Shown: positions 12,419 to 20,025 of the stretch, piece after piece
Position numbering within the stretch: the stretch's first letter is position 1
Layout of the letters: every line of letters begins with the position of its first letter
Virus record (IMG/VR): IMGVR_UViG_3300028298_000024
Span: 1-28,486 of that record
DNA from: a virus
Reading direction: 5' to 3' (one strand)
DNA: 28,486 nt
Notes under the pieces: model-generated
The model's input: the letters and a program-made list of their open reading frames with translations, nothing else
Told to the model about the DNA's origin: nothing
Databases searched by the model: none
Made by a program: the position numbers and the translations under genes

Positions 12419-13724
12419 GGATACTTCTCTCGGCAGGCAATCCTATCCTCCTCTTGGTTTAGGTTACCTCGCATACAATCTTATGCTCTTAGGGGTTAAG
12501 TATTGGAATGTATCTATTTTAGATTGCCTTATTGAGAATAGGACTTATAATGACTTCGCTAAGTCTTTACACTTCTATAAACCTGATGTAGTGGGCATAA
12601 GTGTGTTTTCAATCTCTGTGCCTTATGTAAAGCAAATGGTAAGGATAATTAGATGCTTATACCCCAAATGTAAAATCGTATTAGGCGGGGCGCATATCTC
12701 CGCTCTGCCTGAAAGAGTAATTGACGAGTTCCCGGAAGCAGATTTCTTTATCCGAGGTGAGGGCGAAGTGCCTTTTACTAATTTGTTAAAGTCAGATTTT
12801 AACGCCCCTAAGATTAACGAACCTTACTTCGCCAAGAACATAGAAGATTATGGTTATCCGGCGTGGTTTGAAATTCAACCACAGAGATATTTCAAGTATC
12901 TAAATATCGGCAGGGATAGTGCGCCGGTATTCTTTTCCAGGGGTTGTCCATTCCCTTGTACTTTCTGCGCCGCCAAAGTTACATCAGGACAGAATCTAAG
13001 AAAACGGAGTATGGGGCATATATTTTATGAGTTAGAAAACTTAAAATACTTCCACAAAGTCAGGCGTTTTATAATTGAAGATGAGGGTTTCGGGACTTCT
13101 AAAGATTTCATTATGGAGTTCTGTAATGAAGTATTTAAGCGTAACTTTAAGGCAAAATTTGTAATGGGTGTTGGTATGCGATTAGACATTATAGACAGCG
13201 AATTACTTTGTGCTATGAGGGAAGTAGGTTTTAAGAAAAATATCCCTTTAGGAATTGAGAGTGGTTCACAACGCATTTTAGACTTAATGAGAAAACATAC
13301 CACACTTGATTTAATCAGGGAAAAAGTAAATCTAATGGATAACTATGGCTTTAAGCCTTCTGGCTATTTTATGCTAGGCTATCCTACCGAAACAAAAGAG
13401 GAAATGGAAGAAACTGTTAAATTATCCCTATCCTTGCCCTTACGAGAGGCTGGGTTCACCGCATTTCAGCCTTTACCGGCAACAGAAGCCACGAGATATT
13501 TAATGCTTACAGGTGAACTCCCAAGCGATTTTGATTTTACTACTGGCACACCTAATAAAATTACTTATGCCCCCAAAGGCACGACTTTAGAAGAATTGGA
13601 AGGAATACGGAAAGGAGCAATTTTAAGATTTTGGTTACGCCCTACACACTTTTGGCGGTGTTTTAATTTATTCTCGGTGATTAAATTGATAACGATATTT
13701 TTTAGAAACAATACGAGGAGATAA
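12390..13724 (+). CDS. B12-binding-type radical SAM enzyme
   Basis: A 444-residue protein with the two-domain build of cobalamin-dependent radical SAM enzymes (BchE/hopanoid and P-methylase type). An N-terminal Rossmann domain (about 1-135, with VVGISVFSISVPYV and the IVLGGAH loop near 97-102) is followed by a radical SAM barrel with the canonical cluster C186-x3-C190-x2-C193 in RGCPFPCTFCAAK. FIIEDEGFG, LGIESGSQRILDLM and GYFMLGYPTET are standard barrel motifs. The cobalamin His motif D-x-H-x2-G is not seen (the place reads DCLIENR), so cofactor binding could be base-off or lost. Members do radical methylation or ring formation on lipids and natural products. In a phage it would be auxiliary; with methyltransferases and a glycosyltransferase next to it, a glycan or lipid target is likely. 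Confidence 0.85.
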   Translation: MKILLVQPFKDTSLGRQSYPPLGLGYLAYNLMLLGVKYWNVSILDCLIENRTYNDFAKSLHFYKPDVVGISVFSISVPYVKQMVRIIRCLYPKCKIVLGGAHISALPERVIDEFPEADFFIRGEGEVPFTNLLKSDFNAPKINEPYFAKNIEDYGYPAWFEIQPQRYFKYLNIGRDSAPVFFSRGCPFPCTFCAAKVTSGQNLRKRSMGHIFYELENLKYFHKVRRFIIEDEGFGTSKDFIMEFCNEVFKRNFKAKFVMGVGMRLDIIDSELLCAMREVGFKKNIPLGIESGSQRILDLMRKHTTLDLIREKVNLMDNYGFKPSGYFMLGYPTETKEEMEETVKLSLSLPLREAGFTAFQPLPATEATRYLMLTGELPSDFDFTTGTPNKITYAPKGTTLEELEGIRKGAILRFWLRPTHFWRCFNLFSVIKLITIFFRNNTRR

Positions 13725-13726
13725 AA

Positions 13727-13951
13727 ATGGAATTAACGAATGATAAAGATTGGTGTCCTAATCATACTAAAGAATATATTCTAGGCGGTCTTAAAGGGGG
13801 TGCTATTCCTTATTTGCTTGATACAGTAGACAATTCTGGATTGGTTTGTTATAAATGTCATAAACTATTCACTTGGGAGGAAATTGAAGAGATTGCTGAA
13901 GTAAAAATAGAAATTGGTGAAAATATATTTGGTAACAGAAGAGTTGATTAA
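13727..13951 (+). CDS. Small zinc-type hypothetical protein
   Basis: A 74-residue protein starting just after the radical SAM stop with GAGGAG upstream. It has DWCPNHTKEY and CYKCHKLFTWEEIEE, giving a Cys/His site and a C-x2-C, then an acidic tail. Likely a small zinc-binding protein; role unknown. Confidence 0.58.
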   Translation: MELTNDKDWCPNHTKEYILGGLKGGAIPYLLDTVDNSGLVCYKCHKLFTWEEIEEIAEVKIEIGENIFGNRRVD

Positions 13952-13980
13952 ATTATTCACAATATTTTTCAGGAGGAACT

Positions 13981-14184
13981 ATGGCAGTTAAAGGCGGTGG
14001 TAATCAGTGGCAGAAACCTGGCTTTTCAGTTTTTATGGGAAGCAATACTGAACAGAAATATGACAAATGCCTAAAATGTAGGTTATATAAAAGCCCCAAA
14101 TGTAAGACTTGCAAAAAGTATAATAAATTTGAGGATAGAGGTTGGGTTTTGGTTGACAAGAGGAAATATGACAAAACTTCGTAA
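13981..14184 (+). CDS. Small zinc-knuckle protein
   Basis: A 67-residue protein behind AGGAGG. The core CLKCRLYKSPKCKTCKKYN is a four-cysteine knuckle (C-x2-C and C-x2-C). The glycine-rich start (VKGGGNQWQKPG) and basic residues suggest RNA or DNA contact. It overlaps the next gene by 17 bases. Confidence 0.6.
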   Translation: MAVKGGGNQWQKPGFSVFMGSNTEQKYDKCLKCRLYKSPKCKTCKKYNKFEDRGWVLVDKRKYDKTS

Positions 14185-14527
14185 ATGTGGACTATGTAAG
14201 AAACCTTCAGGAAAATTAGCACAATGCCATATCTTTAAGACATTTATGCGAACTTACGGCAGACCTCCTTCATATTTTTTAAGGTTTCCTGAATTTTGTA
14301 AAGAAATGAATATTCAGCCTGAACGAAAGATAGAGGAAATTTGTGGAACATCTACGGTATATTTGTGTGATGATTGCAAAAGAAAAGAATATACTCGTTG
14401 CGGTAAGAGTTTTAAGCCAAAAATATTAGAAGATGATTATTTTAGACCTCAAAGAAATCCTAATGACCCTACGACTTGGGTTAATTATGAATTTACAAAA
14501 GAAGATGATAAGGAATATGGGTTATGA
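14168..14527 (+). CDS. HNH-like zinc protein (tentative)
   Basis: The ATG at 14168 with GAGG upstream is chosen over upstream starts in the same frame. The 119-residue protein begins RKCGLCKKPSGKLAQCHIFKTFMRTYG, which recalls the start of HNH endonucleases (C-x2-C, then a histidine followed by I/F). A second pair CDDCKRKEYTRCG follows. The classical later H-N-H residues are not obvious, so it may be only a zinc-binding relative. Its stop overlaps the next start. Confidence 0.45.
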   Translation: MTKLRKCGLCKKPSGKLAQCHIFKTFMRTYGRPPSYFLRFPEFCKEMNIQPERKIEEICGTSTVYLCDDCKRKEYTRCGKSFKPKILEDDYFRPQRNPNDPTTWVNYEFTKEDDKEYGL

Positions 14528-15303
14528 ATGACTTAATCTCAATCTGGGAACAACACTGGCAAGATAAACCAATAGAAGAATATCCTGATTACCATAGTCA
14601 TTGGTTTGAGTCGCATAGAAAGATTTTAGACAGGTATTTATTCAAAGGAAATCTTGATGATTTTTGCGGGTTTGATATTGTTAATGCCGGATGCGGATTA
14701 GGTCAATGGGTATTTTATTGTGCAAAGCAAGCCGCAGGTTGGGTTACTCGTAGAAGGATTATAGGTTTGGATATTGCTAAAGATACGATATGCAGATTAA
14801 ATATCTTCATAAGGGAAGAAAGGTTTAATAATCGGAAAATGAGATTTATGGTTGATGATATAAGGGATATTAAAAGCATTAAAGAAAATTCCTGCCATTT
14901 AGTCTTTAGTTTCGGAGTGGTAGAGCATTTCAAAGAGGATAGATTAGCTTTAGAGCAATTTTATAGGATACTCTGTTTTGGCGGTTATGCTATAATAAGT
15001 GTGCCTAATCTTTATACTACTACGACTTTAACAGAACCTATTGCGAGGTTATTCGGTATATGGGGATTGGGGAAGCAGAAACACTATACACGGAAATCAT
15101 TAAGAAAGATAATCCCTGAAGGTTTTGAAATCATAGAAGAAAACATATTGCCTACTGGTGAATTGCTCGGAAGTTTTGCGATAAGAATGCCCTTAATCGG
15201 TAAATGGTTATTGGGAGTTTTACAAAGGATAAGTTTATTTATTGAAAAACGCTCTAAAGTATTCGGCTTTATGAGGTATGTTGTGATTAAAAAAAGGAGT
15301 TAA
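14524..15303 (+). CDS. SAM-dependent methyltransferase (class I), second of a pair
   Basis: A 259-residue methyltransferase. Motif I VNAGCGLG (53-60), acidic residue D83 in IIGLDIAKD, the strand HLVFSFGVVEHF and the segment YRILCFGGYAIISVPN are clear. A C-terminal extension (about 200-259) has a hydrophobic helix (RMPLIGKWLLGVLQRISLF) that could touch the membrane. The N-terminal WQDK motif is shared with the gene at 11646. It directly precedes, by zero bases, the TMTC-like glycosyltransferase, which supports a membrane glycan or lipid substrate. Confidence 0.85.
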   Translation: MNDLISIWEQHWQDKPIEEYPDYHSHWFESHRKILDRYLFKGNLDDFCGFDIVNAGCGLGQWVFYCAKQAAGWVTRRRIIGLDIAKDTICRLNIFIREERFNNRKMRFMVDDIRDIKSIKENSCHLVFSFGVVEHFKEDRLALEQFYRILCFGGYAIISVPNLYTTTTLTEPIARLFGIWGLGKQKHYTRKSLRKIIPEGFEIIEENILPTGELLGSFAIRMPLIGKWLLGVLQRISLFIEKRSKVFGFMRYVVIKKRS

Positions 15304-16680
15304 ATGTATTCTTTATTGATTATTCTATTAGTTTTAGTAGTATTTTTTCCCACCTTAAGAAGCGGTTATGTTATTGATGATGAAGACGTCAAGAATGTCG
15401 CTCGCCACGAACCTAAAAATAAATGGCAGAAGTTTTACTGGCAATTCAAGGGTTATAAATACTTTGATTCACAACCTGAACATTTAATCAATCTTATTTT
15501 ACATCTCATGGTTTGTCTTTTGATTTATTTTGCTTTTGGGCAAGATAAGGTTTCTTTTTTAACAGCTTGCTTATTCGCAGTAAATCCGGCAGGTACACAA
15601 GGCTCAATCTGGCTCTCTGGAAAAGGATATACCCTAACTGCTATTGTAATGCTCTTGGCGTGGTGGCTATGTCCCTTGTTCTATCTTCTAACCCCCTTTG
15701 TGGCTTTAAGCGGAATTTTAGCCCCTTTTTTGTTCTTAAAGACTTCTTGGTGGTGGGTGGGGTTAATTCCTGTTGTGGTTATTTTTATGAAATATTCACC
15801 AACACAAAGCCACGCCTTAAAACACAGGTTAAATGAAACTGCCGGAATAGGGAATAAGATTTCTCCCATAAAGGCAGTCATTGCATTAAAGACCTTGGGT
15901 TACTATTTCTGTCTTGCGTTGTTTCCTATCCGTTTAGGGATTTACCATAAATATTTATACACCTATTCGCTTTCGGAAGCAGATAATAAATACTGGGAAA
16001 AAATAGACAGGTTTTTTTGGATAGGGCTAACAGTATTTTTAGTCTTAATCTATAACTACTTCTTTAACTATAATCAAACTGTCTTCGGTTTATTCTGGTT
16101 CTTTATCTTTATCGCTCCATTCTTAAATCTTATGTCATTGGGTCAGGCAATAGGGGAGCGATATTTATATTTGGCTATGATTGGAGTAATGTATTCATTG
16201 GCAAATATGATTATGTTAATCCCTGATTACTCTATAAGGTTAGTAGTCTTTACTTCAATATTTGTTTACTATCTCACCCGTTTACAATTCCATATCCCTA
16301 CTTATAAGAACATAGAAGCCTGTGTTGAATATAATATGTTAAACTTTCCTGATATGCACGCAGTATGGCTATGGAAAGGACAACTTGACAGGAAGAATGG
16401 TTCTTACTTCACTGCTTTAGAAAACTGGTTCAAGGGCTGGAAGATTAGAAAAGTTGACTTCCGGCTTAATAATAATATCGCTGTAATGCTTACCGAGTTA
16501 GGTTTCTTAAATGACGCAGAAGCATTCTTAAAGAACGCCGAAGAAAACATAATCCCGGAACAAAGGAAAATCGCTATGGAGTATATCACCAAACAACGGG
16601 AGATAATCGCCAATGAAAGGAAAAGATTGAATAACCAGCATATTGCAAACAAGATTATAATGCCAGGAAGGAGAAGTTAG
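15304..16680 (+). CDS. TMTC-like GT-C glycosyltransferase with C-terminal helical repeats
   Basis: A 458-residue multi-pass membrane protein starting directly after the methyltransferase stop. It keeps the outline of the TMTC/PMT type GT-C fold: YVIDDEDV with the paired aspartates 25-26 on the first outside loop, EHLINLILHLMVCLL (59-73), FAVNPAGTQGSIWLSGKGYTL (91-111, the site usually reading HP-x3-E and W-x-S-GR), and LALFPIRLGIYHKYLYTY (204-221), which fits DUF1736. About ten membrane helices lead to a soluble end (about 345-440) of TPR-like helices (AVWLWKGQLDRKNGSYFTALE). Enzymes of this kind move a sugar from a polyprenyl carrier to a protein or glycan. Two conserved polar residues appear changed (see findings). 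Very unusual in a phage. Confidence 0.7.
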   Translation: MYSLLIILLVLVVFFPTLRSGYVIDDEDVKNVARHEPKNKWQKFYWQFKGYKYFDSQPEHLINLILHLMVCLLIYFAFGQDKVSFLTACLFAVNPAGTQGSIWLSGKGYTLTAIVMLLAWWLCPLFYLLTPFVALSGILAPFLFLKTSWWWVGLIPVVVIFMKYSPTQSHALKHRLNETAGIGNKISPIKAVIALKTLGYYFCLALFPIRLGIYHKYLYTYSLSEADNKYWEKIDRFFWIGLTVFLVLIYNYFFNYNQTVFGLFWFFIFIAPFLNLMSLGQAIGERYLYLAMIGVMYSLANMIMLIPDYSIRLVVFTSIFVYYLTRLQFHIPTYKNIEACVEYNMLNFPDMHAVWLWKGQLDRKNGSYFTALENWFKGWKIRKVDFRLNNNIAVMLTELGFLNDAEAFLKNAEENIIPEQRKIAMEYITKQREIIANERKRLNNQHIANKIIMPGRRS

Positions 16681-16941
16681 GTGAGAGCAGAATTTACTAT
16701 ATTAGAAAAAAGCCAACAGGAATGTATAAAGATTATTCGTGATAGTGGAGAAGAAGACCGCTTATGGGAAGCTATTATGGAACATTGTTGTAAAGCATAT
16801 TCTCCAAAACAATTATCTGAAATTTATAAACAGTTATGTATCCAACTTTCAAAGATACCTAAAGATGAAATTCCTTTTTGTTATTTTGAGATGTTTGAAG
16901 AATTTAAGGTGGCATTACAAAACTTAAAAGTAATTATTTAA
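16681..16941 (+). CDS. Acidic helical hypothetical protein
   Basis: GTG start directly after the glycosyltransferase stop, with AAGGAGAAG overlapping the end of that gene. The 86-residue protein is all-helical (RLWEAIMEHCCKAYSPKQLS; EMFEEFKVALQNLKVI). No motif recognised; the reading frame and ribosome site support it. Confidence 0.55.
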   Translation: MRAEFTILEKSQQECIKIIRDSGEEDRLWEAIMEHCCKAYSPKQLSEIYKQLCIQLSKIPKDEIPFCYFEMFEEFKVALQNLKVII

Positions 16942-16964
16942 TCATTACTAAAAAGGAGGATAAA

Positions 16965-17117
16965 ATGCACTATACAAATTTACAGGTTTGGTTAATTTTA
17001 ACAGGGATATTAGTTTACTTGTTTATCTGGGCGGCTTTTACAGCTCTTGTCTGCTCTCAGATATTCTGGTTGAATTTTGAAAGGGTAACGAATAATATAG
17101 AAAGGAATGTAAAATGA
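16965..17117 (+). CDS. 50-residue single-span membrane protein
   Basis: ATG at 16965 behind AAAAGGAGG. One membrane helix (VWLILTGILVYLFIWAAFTA) and a short polar tail. The stop overlaps the next start by ATGA. Function unknown; holin-like by size and shape only. Confidence 0.52.
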   Translation: MHYTNLQVWLILTGILVYLFIWAAFTALVCSQIFWLNFERVTNNIERNVK

Positions 17118-17344
17118 AATGTTCTATGCGAGATATAAAGAATTTCTTGAAGAAGTTTTACAGTCCTAATTCAACAGTAAGGAGAAAAATTGAAATAACT
17201 CCTCATCTTCGCCAGAAAGTAAAAAGATATATCAAGTTTATTAAAATGATATACAATAGAAATTGGCGAGGGTTAAGGTTAAAGAGTGTAAAGAAAGAAC
17301 GGAGATTAAATCGCTTAGAGGAGCAGTTAGCAAATCTATTTTGA
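17114..17344 (+). CDS. Highly basic hypothetical protein
   Basis: A 76-residue protein with many lysines and arginines (KKFYSPNSTVRRKIEITPHL; RGLRLKSVKKERRLNRLEEQ), coupled by ATGA to the membrane gene and by TGATG to the next. Likely nucleic-acid-binding by charge. No family recognised. Confidence 0.55.
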   Translation: MKCSMRDIKNFLKKFYSPNSTVRRKIEITPHLRQKVKRYIKFIKMIYNRNWRGLRLKSVKKERRLNRLEEQLANLF

Positions 17345-17547
17345 TGACTAAACTATTTGTTTTTACTAAAGTAAAAGTAACAATCCCCGCTAAATCATTG
17401 AAGAAAGAATACGAGAAACATAAATATATTTCATTCAAACTTTATAACAAAAATAATAAGAAGCTAAACGAGATTGAAGAAGCTATGAATAAATTAGCCC
17501 ATATTAAGTCGCTGATAGAGAAAATAAATCTGCGCTTTATCCCCTGA
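17344..17547 (+). CDS. Basic hypothetical protein ending the early block
   Basis: The frame extends upstream to 17263, but the ATG at 17344 overlapping the previous TGA (TGATG) is the natural start. The 67-residue product has a beta start (LFVFTKVKVTIPA) and a basic helix (KLNEIEEAMNKLAHIKSLIE). It is the last gene before the late promoter. Confidence 0.5.
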   Translation: MTKLFVFTKVKVTIPAKSLKKEYEKHKYISFKLYNKNNKKLNEIEEAMNKLAHIKSLIEKINLRFIP

Positions 17548-17581
17548 ATTATCCCCCTCCAAACTATTTTCCCCTAAACCC

Positions 17582-17611
17582 TTGACAAATAAACTTTTAT
17601 AGCCATATATT
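17582..17611 (+). promoter_or_regulatory. Sigma-70-type late promoter
   Basis: TTGACA (17582-17587), an 18-base spacer and TATATT (17606-17611), inside an AT-rich stretch. The -35 context CCCTTGACA equals that of the promoter at 3747. Transcription would start near 17618, immediately at the first base of the leader hairpin, and read the packaging and head genes. Confidence 0.78.
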
Positions 17612-17618
17612 ATACATA

Positions 17619-17674
17619 GAGCCGGTAGGGGGACAAACATATTACTTATCCAATAGCTCTTAACTCACCGGCTC
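17619..17674 (+). promoter_or_regulatory. Hairpin leader of the late transcript
   Basis: GAGCCGGT (17619-17626) pairs perfectly with ACCGGCTC (17667-17674) and closes a 40-base loop at what should be the very 5' end of the mRNA. GAGC can also pair with GCTC at 17656-17659. The helix ends nine bases before the first ATG, where no AGGAG-type site exists. It could protect the mRNA end, gate translation or be an effector site. Confidence 0.5.
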
Positions 17675-17683
17675 ACTAAAACT

Positions 17684-17944
17684 ATGTCAAACTTAGCCCC
17701 AATAGCAGATATAAGAGTTAAAACAAAAGTAATAGAAAATGCCTGGAATTATGTCTTTGAGAATTTCCATAAGTTTACTAACGCTAATAAGATAAAAGTT
17801 GTTTTAGCGATAATCACAAAAGATATGCCTTCACAATTAGAACATTCTGGAAAGATAGACTTGACACAACCTATTCTTGTCGCTATACCACCCGAAAGAC
17901 AAACTGAATATGCCAACAGACTCCAAGGAATCCCGACAGGCTGA
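17684..17944 (+). CDS. Protein in the small-terminase position
   Basis: An 86-residue protein, first gene of the late transcript, lying just before and overlapping the large terminase gene, the usual place of the small terminase. It is helical (VIENAWNYVFENFHKFTNAN, KIKVVLAIITKDMPSQLEH), and the short length and helix-turn-helix-like run are compatible with a small terminase or a terminase regulator, without a diagnostic motif. No Shine-Dalgarno-like sequence lies before the ATG; the leader helix ends nine bases upstream instead. Confidence 0.55.
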   Translation: MSNLAPIADIRVKTKVIENAWNYVFENFHKFTNANKIKVVLAIITKDMPSQLEHSGKIDLTQPILVAIPPERQTEYANRLQGIPTG

Positions 17945-19328
17945 TTTTATCCTGACGCCTTTTCAATTTGATTATGTCTATAACAAAGAGAAGTTTCCAG
18001 CTATGGTGTCAAGTTGGGGAACGGGTAAGTCATTATGTTTAATTTTAAGAGCTTTACTTTATGCCCAAGAGATACCCAATAACTTAATCTATATCCTTAG
18101 AAGGGAATGGGTGGACTTAAAAGACTCAACCATTAAAGACTTTGAACTCTATACCGGAATGACAGTAGGCTCAGATAGGAATATCACCTTACCCAATAAA
18201 TCAACCATAATGTTCAGGCATATTGAAGAACTTAATAGAGCCGGCAAGAACTTGCAGAACATTAACCTTGGTGCATACTTTTTTGAACAAGGAGAAGAAT
18301 TACCTACTGACAGGGAATTCTTTATTCTACAAGGCCGTCTAAGGCGCAAGGTAACACCAAGCGATTACTTTAAGCGCTTAGGTTTACCAGAGCATACAGG
18401 CTCTATTGTGGCTAATGTAGCGGGTAATAACTGGATTAAATCATTATGGAAAGACTCACCTGAAGCAAGCCCTCACCGCAAAGACTTCCCGCTTATTGAA
18501 GCAACTACTTTTGATAATGCTAAGAACCTGACTAAAGATTTCTTAGATACCCTTGAAGTCTTAAAAGTCAGAAAGCCGGATATATATAATCGCTTTGTAA
18601 TGAATGACTGGTCAGCAGAGGTAGAGGGTAAGGTCTTTAGAGGCATAGAGAATATAATCGCAGGAGAGTTTATAGAACCTAAAGAAAGCTTTGATTATAT
18701 CTTAGGCGCAGATTTTGCAAGGACACACGACTTTAATGTAGCTACGGTTATAAACCGCCAGACTAAACATATAGACTATGTTGAGAGATGGAACAATACT
18801 TCCTGGAACTTAACTAAAGAACGCTTTGCCGCAATCTCTAAGAAATATAACAATGCCCTCTTAATCCCTGACTCAACTGGAGTAGGGGACCCGGTTGTTG
18901 AAGATTTACAGCGTGCAGGGGTAAGGGTTTATTATGACGATAAGAATAATCCTGGCATTAAATTTAACTCTGTCAATAAAGAGAATATGATTGAGAAATT
19001 ACAAATTGCTATTGAGCAGGGCTTAATCACAATCCCCAGGCACGAAGATTTAATCCAGGAATTAAATGACTTTGAATGTATTATGATGCCTTCAAGGGCG
19101 TATAGATACCAAGCCCCTGTTGGCAAGTTTGATGATTGTGTTATCTCATTAGCTCTGGCGGTATGGGGGTTATTTATCTACTCACCTGAATACGAAGCTC
19201 CTAAACCTGTAACTTCAGCAGAGGAATTCTGTAAGCGGGTTGAGAAAGACAAAGCACATTTTAATTATGTAAACTCTACCGAAGAAGAAACACACGAAGT
19301 TTCGGAAGATGAAGCGAGGATGATATAG
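17910..19328 (+). CDS. terL: Terminase large subunit
   Basis: The ATPase-nuclease motor that packages DNA into the prohead. Numbered from the ATG at 17910 (472 residues): adenine-contact LTPFQFDY (16-23), a divergent Walker A SSWGTGKS (34-41), the YILRRE strand, Walker B INLGAYFFEQGEE (118-130), and coupling motif IVANVAGNNW. The RNase-H-like nuclease follows with ILGADFARTHD (D268), LIPDSTGVGDP (D321) and KFDDCVISLALA (D408/D409). All key acids are present. An in-frame TTG at 17877 is a possible longer start; neither start has a strong ribosome site, and the gene overlaps the preceding one by 35 bases, so translational coupling is likely. Of Terminase_6-like type by pattern. Confidence 0.93.
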   Translation: MPTDSKESRQADFILTPFQFDYVYNKEKFPAMVSSWGTGKSLCLILRALLYAQEIPNNLIYILRREWVDLKDSTIKDFELYTGMTVGSDRNITLPNKSTIMFRHIEELNRAGKNLQNINLGAYFFEQGEELPTDREFFILQGRLRRKVTPSDYFKRLGLPEHTGSIVANVAGNNWIKSLWKDSPEASPHRKDFPLIEATTFDNAKNLTKDFLDTLEVLKVRKPDIYNRFVMNDWSAEVEGKVFRGIENIIAGEFIEPKESFDYILGADFARTHDFNVATVINRQTKHIDYVERWNNTSWNLTKERFAAISKKYNNALLIPDSTGVGDPVVEDLQRAGVRVYYDDKNNPGIKFNSVNKENMIEKLQIAIEQGLITIPRHEDLIQELNDFECIMMPSRAYRYQAPVGKFDDCVISLALAVWGLFIYSPEYEAPKPVTSAEEFCKRVEKDKAHFNYVNSTEEETHEVSEDEARMI

Positions 19329-19337
19329 ATGTTCAAA

Positions 19338-19563
19338 CTTAGGAAGGGCATAAACTCAAGTTGTGGTCAAGCCCTAAGTATAAAAGAGGGGACTGACTGT
19401 CGTGATAAAGCGCCCTATAACCTGACAGCCCTGACCGTGATAATTCTTATCGGCAGATATTGAAAGTATACTCTTTTAGTATAGAATTACCGTAAGAGGT
19501 AGTTTAAACCTTTTTCAAGATGTATCACGGGAAAAAGAGTTTAAGGACGCGCTATACTAAAAG
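19338..19563 (+). ncRNA. Candidate structured RNA between terminase and portal genes
   Basis: The 268-base gap after terL is unusually rich in complementary runs. The 3' domain is clearest: CTTTTAGTATAG (19473-19484) pairs perfectly over 12 bases with CTATACTAAAAG (19552-19563). Inside are a 13-pair hairpin (19504-19516 with 19531-19544, one bulged A) and a small hairpin TACC/GGTA (19488-19501), forming a three-way junction. Upstream, CTTA plus GGGC (19338-19341, 19346-19349) pair with GCCCTAAG (19371-19378), and CTGTC 19397-19401 with GACAG 19424-19428. A 44-codon frame from 19329 lies across the 5' half and looks fortuitous. A promoterless, gene-free structured segment in the middle of a late operon suggests an RNA processed from the transcript, or a packaging-site element. 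No known class recognised. Confidence 0.5.
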
Positions 19564-19596
19564 TAAATAATAAGAAGGTTTAATATAGAGGTGAAA

Positions 19597-19788
19597 ATGT
19601 TCGGAAAATGTAAAGTATGCGAAAGATTAAGAGCAGAGAACGAATACCTCAAAAAGTTGATAGATAATCTTCTATCCTCAAAAGGTATCTCTCCTGTAAC
19701 TATGGAAGAAATCCCATTGGAAGAAACCGAAGAAGATAAAGCTGAAAGGGCAAATGTAGAAAAGGGAGTTATTAAATATGGCGACTAA
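19597..19788 (+). CDS. Small Cys-pair coiled protein
   Basis: ATG at 19597 chosen (AGAGGTG upstream); a GTG two codons earlier is possible. The 63-residue protein begins KCKVCERLRAENEYLKKLID, a C-x2-C followed by a leucine-zipper-like helix, then an acidic tail. Small late-operon proteins with this CxxC-helix start are common between terminase and portal in phages. Function unknown. Confidence 0.6.
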   Translation: MFGKCKVCERLRAENEYLKKLIDNLLSSKGISPVTMEEIPLEETEEDKAERANVEKGVIKYGD

Positions 19789-19800
19789 AAAGGAGGATTG

Positions 19801-20025
19801 ATGGGGGATGCAATAAGTACAGCGGCGAAGAACATATTGGCAAATGATAACTACAATTATGACCAAAAGAAACGAGGAAAAGTTCCAGATAGTGATAAAG
19901 CAAAAAGTGAAAAACAAAGATGGGAAGAAACTTTCGGGCCCAATTGGGCTGAGTGGGATGAAGAAGAATATAAAAGAAAAAAGGCTCAACACGATGCAGA
20001 AATGAAAGCAAAATATGGGGATTAA
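19801..20025 (+). CDS. Small charged late-operon protein
   Basis: ATG at 19801 behind AAGGAGG (a TTG one codon earlier also possible); 74 residues. Polar and highly charged throughout (KKRGKVPDSDKAKSEKQRWE; EWDEEEYKRKKAQHDAE), probably disordered or a simple helix. Function unknown. Confidence 0.55.
   Translation: MGDAISTAAKNILANDNYNYDQKKRGKVPDSDKAKSEKQRWEETFGPNWAEWDEEEYKRKKAQHDAEMKAKYGD

Noticed and set aside
19329-19463. 44-codon frame directly after terL
   Set aside because: Weak ribosome site, sequence without a protein-like pattern, and it lies over a region rich in RNA stems.
19338-19563. Group I intron in the late operon
   Set aside because: The neighbouring genes are complete, no split gene or P7-like core was seen, and the length is short for one; kept only as an unclassified structured RNA.
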